From: Terricaulis sp.
GTDB lineage: Bacteria > Pseudomonadota > Alphaproteobacteria > Caulobacterales > Aquidulcibacteraceae
Direction: 5' to 3'
Assembly (NCBI GenBank): GCA_024707365.1
Contig: JANPZV010000001.1
Coordinates: 124,001 to 188,000, forward strand
DNA: 64,000 nucleotides
Program-made: the position numbers and the translations under genes
Shown: positions 57,394 to 64,000 of the stretch, in pieces
Layout: every line of letters begins with the position of its first letter
Numbering within the stretch: position 1 is the first letter of the stretch
The notes under the pieces: model-generated
Database searches by the model: none
Seen by the model: only the letters and a program-made list of their open reading frames with translations
What the model was told of the DNA's origin: nothing

Positions 57394-58200
57394 TCAGCGC
57401 GGCGCCCGGACTTCCACCGCGAAATTTTTCGGGCGCTTTTTCCAGAGCACCTTGCGGGCGATGGCTTCGTGCGTCGCCGGCTCCTGCGTGGCGGACATCA
57501 CCACATCGCCCACCGCGCTCAAGGCTTCGATGAAAGCCCAGGTGGCCTCCATCGTCGCGCGGCGCGAGCCGAGGAAGCCGGCGCTTTTGCGCACATCCTT
57601 CCAGAAGCTGCGCGGATGCAGCGAAAGATGCACCGGCGCGCGGCGCGTTTTGGCGAAACCCACCAGCGCGTTCATCACGCGATACTCATGCCCCTCAATA
57701 TCGACCTTGAGGATCGCGCGGCCATCGCCGGCGGCTTGCGAAAGCTGATCGAACGTCACGGTTTTGACCTTGATCGCTTCGCCTTGGCCGATCGAGGAGG
57801 TTTCCGAATTGCCGAGGCCATCGCCCACATAGAGCGTGAGTTCGCCCGGCGCGTTATCGATCGCCGCGTTCCACACCTCCACGTTCGGCGCGTTGGCGGC
57901 GACGTTCTCCGAAAGCTCGCCATGCGCCACCGGATCAGGCTCAAGCGCGATCACTTTGGCCACCTTGGGCGAAGCGTAAAGCGCCACCGGCCCAATCCAG
58001 GCGCCGACATCCACCAGCACCGCGCCAGGCTCTGCCGTGACGGCGTCGAGGAAGCGGAAGGTTTCATCCTCCCAGCGGCCATTGGCGGCGGCGGCCCAAA
58101 ATTCCGCGCTCGAGGGCCGGGCGGCGGCGACGGTGTAGGCCCGTCCCGAAAGGCTGACGCGCATGCGGCCATCGGGCAGTTTTTCGGCGCTATCGCTCAT
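57394..58200 (-). CDS. FkbM family SAM-dependent methyltransferase
   Basis: 268 residues. SAM motif I 'VLVDVGAWIGPVALYASPK', 'VIALEPDPVAHGELSENVA', and the FkbM hallmark 'AILKVDIEGHEYRVM'. Members O-methylate sugars, polyketides or lipids; substrate here is unknown. Convergent with purF, divergent from the SDR gene. Confidence 0.9.
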   Translation of the reverse strand: MSDSAEKLPDGRMRVSLSGRAYTVAAARPSSAEFWAAAANGRWEDETFRFLDAVTAEPGAVLVDVGAWIGPVALYASPKVAKVIALEPDPVAHGELSENVAANAPNVEVWNAAIDNAPGELTLYVGDGLGNSETSSIGQGEAIKVKTVTFDQLSQAAGDGRAILKVDIEGHEYRVMNALVGFAKTRRAPVHLSLHPRSFWKDVRKSAGFLGSRRATMEATWAFIEALSAVGDVVMSATQEPATHEAIARKVLWKKRPKNFAVEVRAPR

Positions 58201-58273
58201 GCCCGCTTAGAAGCACACTTTGCCACGCGCGGCGAGGCTTTAGGGCGGGCCCGGAAGCGGCTAGAAGCCGCCC

Positions 58274-58984
58274 ATGGCTCAAGACAAACCCATCGCCCTT
58301 ATCACCGGCGCCTCGCGCGGGATCGGCCGCGCCGTGGCGCTGGAGGCCGCACGGGCGGGCTTTCATGTGATCGCCGTGGCGCGGGCGCAGCGGGCGCTGG
58401 AAAAGCTGGACGACGAGATCAAGGCGCTGGGCGGGGCGGCCACGCTGATCCCGCTCGATCTGCGCGATGGCGCGGCGATCGATGCGCTGGGGCCGGCGCT
58501 CTATGAGCGCTTCGGGCGGCTCGATGCGCTGGCGGGCTGCGCGGGCGTGCTGGTGGCGCTGACGCCGGCGCAGCAGGCCACGCCCTCGCTGATGGACGAG
58601 GTGATGATGGTGAATTTCGCCGCCAATCAGCGCCTGATCCGCACGCTGCATCCCTTGCTGCGCGCAAGCGAAGCGGGCCGCGCGGTGTTTCTCACCTCCG
58701 GCGCTTCGCGCAATCCGAAAGCGTATTGGGGGCCGTATGCGGCGTCCAAGGCCGCGCTCGATGCGTTCGTGACGAGCTACGCGGCGGAGCTGAACAATGT
58801 GACGCCGGTGAAAGCCAACCTCTTCAACCCCGGCCCCACGCGCACGGCGATGCGCGCCAAGGCGTTCCCCGGTGAAGACCCGATGACGCTGCCCGCGCCC
58901 GAAGAGGTCGCGCCGCAGATCGTGGCGATGATGCGCGCCGAGTATCAGGAGAATGGCGCGTGGGTGCAGTTTCAGCGCCCGTAA
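58274..58984 (+). CDS. SDR family NAD(P)-dependent oxidoreductase
   Basis: 236 residues. Cofactor loop 'ALITGASRGIGRAVALEAAR', catalytic Ser in 'AVFLTSGASRNPKAYWG', Tyr and Lys in 'YAASKAALDAFVTSYA'. A YciK-type short-chain reductase is commonly found near purF in alphaproteobacteria, which fits. Substrate unknown. Overlaps the flavoprotein gene by 25 bp. Confidence 0.92.
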   Translation: MAQDKPIALITGASRGIGRAVALEAARAGFHVIAVARAQRALEKLDDEIKALGGAATLIPLDLRDGAAIDALGPALYERFGRLDALAGCAGVLVALTPAQQATPSLMDEVMMVNFAANQRLIRTLHPLLRASEAGRAVFLTSGASRNPKAYWGPYAASKAALDAFVTSYAAELNNVTPVKANLFNPGPTRTAMRAKAFPGEDPMTLPAPEEVAPQIVAMMRAEYQENGAWVQFQRP

Positions 58985-60166
58985 GGTTTGACGCGATCGT
59001 CATCGGCGCGGGCGCGGCGGGGCTTTATGCGGCGCTGCACGCGGGCCGGCGCGGGCGGCGCGTGCTGGTGCTTGAGCACAATGCCGAGCCGGGCGCGAAA
59101 ATCCTGATCAGCGGCGGCGGGCGCTGCAATTTCACCAATGTGCATGGCGCTGATCCCGCGCGCTATCTTTGCGCCAACCCGCGCTTTCCGCGCTCGGCGC
59201 TGACGCGGCATGGGCCCGATGCGTTTATCGCGCTGGTGCAAAAGCACGGCATCGCCTTTTACGAAAAAGACGCTGGGGCAGCTCTTTTGCGAAGGCGCGC
59301 GGGCCGCGCACAAAATCGTGCGCATGCTGCTGGATGAGTGCGAGGCGGCGGGCGTTGCGCTTGAGCTGAATTGCCGCGTAGGCGCAGTGCGCCGCGGCGA
59401 ACGCTTCGTGCTGGAAACCAATCGCGGCGCGTTTGAAAGCGAAACGCTATGCGTGGCCACGGGCGGGCTCCCCATTCCCAAGCTGGGCGCGAGCGGGTTT
59501 GCGTTCGAGATCGCCAAACAATTTGCCGTTCCGGTGACGCCGACGCGGCCAGGGCTTGTGCCGCTCACCTTCAGCGAAGCGGATCTCAAATGGATGCGCA
59601 CGCTTTCGGGCGTTTCGGCCGAGGTGATCGCGCGCGCGGGCAAGGCGGCGTTTCGGGAGGCGGCGCTCTTCACCCATCGCGGCCTCTCTGGGCCAGCCAT
59701 CCTGCAAGCATCCTCCTATTGGGCGCGCGGGCAGAGCATCGAGATCAATTGGCTGCCGGATGCGGAAGACGGCGTGCTGGCAAAGCGCAAGCGCGAACGC
59801 CCCAAGGCGCAACTGAAAACCGTGCTGGCCGAGTTTCTGCCGGAGCGGCTGGCCGAGACGCTGCTGGCGCATACCGCCGGCGAGGCGCAGCAAGAAATTG
59901 GCGCTTCCAAAGACGCCGCGCTGATCGACCTCACGCGCGCGCTGAAAGCCTTCGCGCTCACGCCGGCCGGCGATGAGGGCTATGCGAAAGCCGAAGTGAT
60001 GGTGGGCGGCGTCGATACCGATGCGCTCTCGCAGAAAAGCATGGAGGCGCGCGCAGCGCCGGGGCTTTTCTTCGTGGGCGAGGCGACGGACGTGACCGGC
60101 TGGCTGGGCGGCTACAATTTCCAATGGGCCTGGGCCAGCGGCTGGGCCGCCGGGCAAGCGCTTTGA
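58960..60166 (+). CDS. HI0933/YhiN-type NAD(P)/FAD-dependent oxidoreductase (frame broken near 59265)
   Basis: About 402 residues. Starts at GTG 58960 inside the SDR gene. FAD-binding 'FDAIVIGAGAAGLYAALHAG', 'GAKILISGGGRCNFTNVHG' (family signature), then, after the A5 run at 59263-59267, 'TLGQLFCEGARAAHKIVRML', 'TLCVATGGLPIPKLGASGF' and 'FFVGEATDVTGWLGGYNFQW'. Function of the family is unclear; it resembles tricarballylate/fumarate-type flavoproteins. Confidence 0.9.
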
Positions 60167-60170
60167 AAAT

Positions 60171-60210
60171 CGTCATTCCGGGCCAATGCGCAGCACCGCC
60201 CGGAATGACG
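60171..60210. repeat. CGTCATTCCGGGC palindrome between convergent genes
   Basis: Arms CGTCATTCCGGGC (60171-60183) and GCCCGGAATGACG (60198-60210) are perfect complements. The loop CAATGCGCAGCACC matches the corresponding part of the element at 10896, showing a shared family. Lies 5 bp past the flavoprotein stop and 7 bp from the caspase stop, so it may double as a bidirectional terminator. Confidence 0.8.
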
Positions 60211-60216
60211 AGACGC

Positions 60217-62863
60217 TTATCGGCCCAGCGCGATCACCATGTCATCGACCTTCACCCCGCCGCGTTCGACCACGAGACGCTGGTAGTTGCGCTCCCCATC
60301 CATCGAGCGGGCGCCGATGTTTTGCTCGGCGGCAAAGCGCCGCCAGAGATAGGAATGCAGCTCCCCGGCGGTGATGATCCCATCGCTGTTTTCATCAGCC
60401 TCCCCGTGCAGGCCCGTGCGCAGGAAGTGCGAGAGGTAGCCGCCGGCCTGGAATTTGCCGGCCACCGCGCTGGTCAGATCCTCATCGGATGAGAACAGCC
60501 CCATGATGCGCGGATTGGTGACGACATCGCGCGCGAAGCCGCCTGAGAAGCAGGCGTCGAGCGCGATGATCGAGAGCCGTGAGCGCAAGCCCGCGAACAT
60601 GCGCCCCACCTCGTCATCGGTGAGATAGCCATCGCGCAGGACGAGGAATTCCTCGCGCCCGTCGAGTTCATTGCTATTGGCGCCGGCGGGCTGTTGGCCG
60701 CCGTGGCCTGAGTAGAAGAAAAAGAACAGATCGTTCGGCCCAAGCTGGCTGGCGATCCGCTGGAACGCGGCGCGCATTGGCCATCGTGGCTTGCGCATCG
60801 GTCAGCACCACGCTGCCCTCCGCAAGCGAGCCGCTGGCGCGCAACGCCGTGTAGAGATTTTGCGCGTCCTCGGCGGTGTAGGCGAGGTTGCTGGAGAAAC
60901 CGGCATAGTCGGAAATGCCAACCGACAGCAGGAACACGCGCCCGCCCTGTCCGCTCGCCGCCGCTTGGCGCTGACCCGCAGGCGCTGTCGCTTGCGCCGA
61001 ACCGCCGAGGCTGAAATTCACCCGATAAGCGCCGCCTTGGCCTGATGAATACGAGGTGATGGCGACGAGATAATCGCCATCTTCCGGCAGCCCGCCCGCG
61101 AGCCTCGAATTGGTGGAGCCGGCGACGCCGTCATCATCTTCGATCATCTCGCCCGAAGGGGTGAGCAGCACGAGATACGTGTCGAACGCGCTGGAAGTGA
61201 CCTCAAGATTGAGGTTCTGCCCGCGCCGGCCGCTGAAACTGTAGAGATCATAGAGCCGGCCATCATCGAAGGCATTATCGCCGCGCGCCAATTGTCCGCT
61301 CGCGGCTTGGCCGCTGCGCAACGCCAGCGCGCCTGTGCCGCCGCTGCTTGCGGCAGGGGGCGCATCAGGGCGAACCGCCGCGCCAAGATCGGTGATGACG
61401 AGCTGATAGGCGCCGCTTTCGCCGGGCTGATAAGACGTGGCGTGCACGCCATACTCGCCGGTTTCGGTGAGCGTCATTTCGATGCGGCTATTGGTGCCCA
61501 TGCCTTCGCCGTCATCGTTATCGGTCTGCTCGCCGCTTGGCGTGCGGAGCAGAAGGTAAGGATCAAATTCCGACGAACGGAGCTCAATCGCGATGCGCTG
61601 GCCGGCTTGGCCCAGGAAGCGGTAGGAATCGACAAACTCCCCGCTGCGCAGCGTGCCATCGCCCTGCTGCAAGCGCCCGGTCGCGGGCCGGCCGACAGTG
61701 ATGATTTGCCCGGCGCTGGCTTGCGCGGCGTTGCTGCTGGAGCCCTGGCCGACGCTGAGGCTGTAATTGCCCGTCGCGCCGGTGGCGAACGAGGTGGCTT
61801 GGATCCGGTACTCGCCCGATTGCGGCAGCGTAACGACGATGCGGCTGTTGCGCAGCGGCTCATTGCTTTGCATGTCGTCGTCATTGTCGATCTGGAAATT
61901 GCCGGGGCCAGTGATCGAGAGGAACGGATCGAACGCGCCCGAATTCATGCGCACTTCGATGGTTTGGTTGGCTTGGCCTTGGAAGGTGTAGGCGTCCGCG
62001 AACTGGCCGGAGCTGCGCGTGGGATCGCCGCGTTGCAGCGCGCCATTGATGGTCTGCCCAACACGCACCGAGCCCGTCGCCGCCGCGCTGGAGGCCGCCG
62101 TGCGCGGATCGAACTCAGCCACGCGCAGCCGGTAGGCGCCGTTGGCGCCGGCGTCATAACTGGTTGCGATCACTTGATACTGGCCGTTCGCCGGCAGCGT
62201 GATGTCGAGCATCGCGTTGAGGCGGCCGCCGCTGTCATCGTCCTCGGCGGTGAAATTGCCGGGGCCGCGCACGCGCACCAGCGAATCCAGCTGCGTGCTT
62301 TCCATCGTCACGCGCAGCGTTTGACCGGCGCGGCCGGTGAAGGTGTAGGTATCCTCAAATTGGCCGCCCGATGCGCGGCGATCGCCGCTGGCGAGCGCGC
62401 CGCTATAGATTTGGCCCAATTGCAGCGCCCCGCCGCTGGCTTCGCGCGGCGCCTCGGTTGCGGCGATCTCGCTGACGCGCAGCATGTAATTGCCGGTGAC
62501 GTCCGCGCCGAAGGTGGTGGCGGCGATGCGATATTCGCCGCTGGCCGGGAGCGTCACCTCAAGGCGCGCATTGAGATTGCCGCCGGAATCATCGTCCTGC
62601 GCGGTAAAATTGCCGGGTCCGGTGATGCGCACCAGCGAATCCATCGAACTTGACGTCATCTCGATGCGCAGCGCCTGGCCGGCTTGGCCGCGCAGGGTGT
62701 AGACATCCTGATATTGCCCGCCCGAGGCGCGCTGATCGCTTGACGCCAATTGTCCGTTAATGGTGCCGCCTGGGGCGATGGTTTGCGCCGACGCAGCGCC
62801 AGCCGCGCAGAGGCCGGCAAATCCAACAAACAGGGCGCGCACGCCCTTCAGCCACGCACCCAT
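60217..62863 (-). CDS. secreted caspase-like protease with five repeated beta domains and an EF-hand (frame broken near 60780)
   Basis: About 881 residues. Start ATG at about 62863; signal peptide about 1-27. Five repeats of about 105-115 residues follow, each shaped like a pre-peptidase C-terminal (PPC) domain: '...G.L..GD.R...G...D.Y.F.G.AGQ...', then 'D..L.I.GPGNF' and an acidic loop such as 'TAQDDDSGGNLNA'. Next is a C14 caspase domain: 'RVFLLSVGISDYAGFSSNL', catalytic His 'FFFFYSGHGGQ', catalytic Cys 'LSIIALDACFSGGFARD'. A canonical EF-hand loop 'DENSDGIITAGE' lies downstream of the catalytic Cys. Frames join at 60775-60785 ('TMAN' to 'RAAFQRIASQL'). Probably periplasmic or extracellular and calcium-responsive. 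Confidence 0.87.
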
Positions 62864-62969
62864 GCCACCGCCCTCATCAACCGCAGAATCTGACGAGCGC
62901 GTAAGATGCGCCAACCCTCTCGCGCCCGCAAGCACCCGGTTCTAGGGGATGTTCGCGCAGAAATTGCGC

Positions 62970-64000
62970 TCAGCCTTCGTCCGCGAACGGGTTCTTGCCC
63001 TGTTTGACGATCAGCCGGATCGGCGCGGCGTGCAAAGAGAACGCTTCGCGCAGGCCGTTGACGAGATAGCGCTTATAGCTCTCAGGCATTTCATCGGCGC
63101 GCGAGGAGATCAGCACGAAGGTCGGCGGGCGGGCTTTGATCTGGGTGAGGTAGCGCGGCTTGATCCGCTTGCCGCGCACCGCCGGCGGCGGATGGCGGGC
63201 GATCTGATCATAGAGCCAATTGTTGAGATCCTTGGTTTTGACCCGCGCGGTCCAATCCTCATAGGCATCATCCACCGCCTTCATCAGCCGGTCGAGCCCA
63301 ACCCCCGCGAGCGCGGCGATGGTGACAAGCGGGGCGCCGCGCGCTTGGGGCAGGCTTTCGCGCGCAACGAGCTTCAGCTCTTCAAACGCCGCGCGCGTAT
63401 CTTCCACCTGATCCCATTTCGACAGCGCGAACACCAGCGCCCGCCCTTCGCGCACGCAAAGATCGGCGATGGAAAGATCCTGCTTCTCGAACGCCTCGCG
63501 CGCATCCATCACCAGCACGCAGACATCGGCGAAGCGGATCGCGTGCAGGGAATCGCCGACTGAAAGCCGCTCGAGCTTTTGCTGCACCTTGGCTTTCTTG
63601 CGCATGCCGGCCGTATCGACCAGGCGATAGCGCTTGCCGCCAAATTGCCAATCGACGGCGATGGCGTCGCGCGTGATGCCCGCTTCGGGGCCGACGAGCA
63701 GGCGATCCTGGCCGATAAGCGCGTTCACCAGCGTGGATTTTCCGGCATTGGGCCGGCCGATGATGGCGATATTGATCGGGCGCTCGCGCTTGGCCGCTTC
63801 ATCCTCTGGCTGTTGCACGAAGGCGCCGGCGATGGCGGCGTACAATTCGCCCATGCCCTCGCCATGTTCGGCCGAAAGCCCGATCGGCTCGCCAAGGCCG
63901 AGCGCATAAGCTTCGTTGAGGCCATCCTTGCCCGCGCGGCCTTCGGCCTTGTTGGCTGCAAGCAGCACGGGCTTATCGGCGCGGCGCAGCAAAGCCGCGA
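62970..64000 (-). CDS. der: ribosome-associated GTPase Der/EngA (C-terminal part, runs off the window)
   Basis: Most of the protein is present. End of the first G domain ('PVLLAANKAEGRAGKDGLNE', the N-K-x-E form of G4), then the second G domain: G1 'NIAIIGRPNAGKSTLVNALI', G3 'YRLVDTAGMRKKAKVQQKLE', G4 'ALSKWDQVED'; then the KH-like C-terminal domain ('PRYLTQIKARPPTFVLISSR', 'YLVNGLREAFSLHAAPIRLI'). The frame stays open to base 64000. Essential for 50S assembly. Confidence 0.95.
   Translation of the reverse strand, partial: AALLRRADKPVLLAANKAEGRAGKDGLNEAYALGLGEPIGLSAEHGEGMGELYAAIAGAFVQQPEDEAAKRERPINIAIIGRPNAGKSTLVNALIGQDRLLVGPEAGITRDAIAVDWQFGGKRYRLVDTAGMRKKAKVQQKLERLSVGDSLHAIRFADVCVLVMDAREAFEKQDLSIADLCVREGRALVFALSKWDQVEDTRAAFEELKLVARESLPQARGAPLVTIAALAGVGLDRLMKAVDDAYEDWTARVKTKDLNNWLYDQIARHPPPAVRGKRIKPRYLTQIKARPPTFVLISSRADEMPESYKRYLVNGLREAFSLHAAPIRLIVKQGKNPFADEG

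Overview
The window is a GC-rich bacterial chromosome segment packed with essential housekeeping genes. Its gene order (secF-secD-yajC, surE-pcm-LysM/M23 peptidase, NDUFA12-mlaD-DUF2155, fabD-fabG-acpP-fabF-mltG-yicC-gmk, rsmA-pdxA-surA-lptD-lptG-lptF-pepA-holC, rpsF-rpsR-rplI-dnaB-alr-radA-cvpA-purF) and families such as DUF2155, DUF3297, an Hda-type DnaA paralogue and NDUFA12 point to an alphaproteobacterium, probably near Caulobacterales/Hyphomonadaceae. That placement is inference. No rRNA, tRNA, phage, transposase or CRISPR array was recognised.

Layout. 0-7.5 kb (minus strand): a partial squalene/phytoene synthase, the SecDF-YajC export complex, a LysM/M23 lipoprotein, pcm, surE, two small DUF genes, mlaD and NDUFA12. 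7.6-10.5 kb (plus): a 920-residue relative of the B12-dependent ribonucleotide reductase NrdJ that seems to have lost its catalytic centre, preceded by two NrdR-box-like operators. 10.5-12.6 kb: small proteins and a palindrome-rich gene-free stretch. 12.6-25.9 kb: aspS, rnd, a class III cyclase/TolB/TPR protein, ppx, ppk1, hda, a DUF2066 protein, purM, purN and ndk. 25.9-36.6 kb: two I78-type lipoproteins, holC, pepA, then the LPS-export and outer-membrane biogenesis genes lptF, lptG, lptD and surA, then pdxA and rsmA. 36.6-46.6 kb: a ParDE-like toxin-antitoxin pair, gmk, yicC, mltG, the fatty-acid synthesis block, and a two-gene exosortase module consisting of a glycine-rich sorting-signal protein and an exosortase/CPBP-protease fusion. 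46.7-57.3 kb: rpsF-rpsR-rplI-dnaB-alr, mlaE-mlaF, nudix, glutathione peroxidase, radA, cvpA and purF. 57.3-64 kb: FkbM methyltransferase, SDR, an HI0933-type flavoprotein, a secreted caspase-like protease with five repeated beta domains, and der, cut by the window end.

Sequence quality dominates interpretation. About two dozen conserved genes are split by single-base shifts, mostly at homopolymers, GC dinucleotide runs or a hairpin. So many independent hits in essential genes (aspS, fabF, fabG, mlaF, radA, purF, rsmA, surA) are best explained by uncorrected indels, probably from a long-read assembly, rather than gene decay. I give each such gene as one CDS and state where the frame breaks.

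The items most worth follow-up are the NrdJ-like pseudoenzyme with its NrdR-type operators, the single-target exosortase module, the secreted caspase with repeat domains and an EF-hand, and several families of intergenic palindromes.
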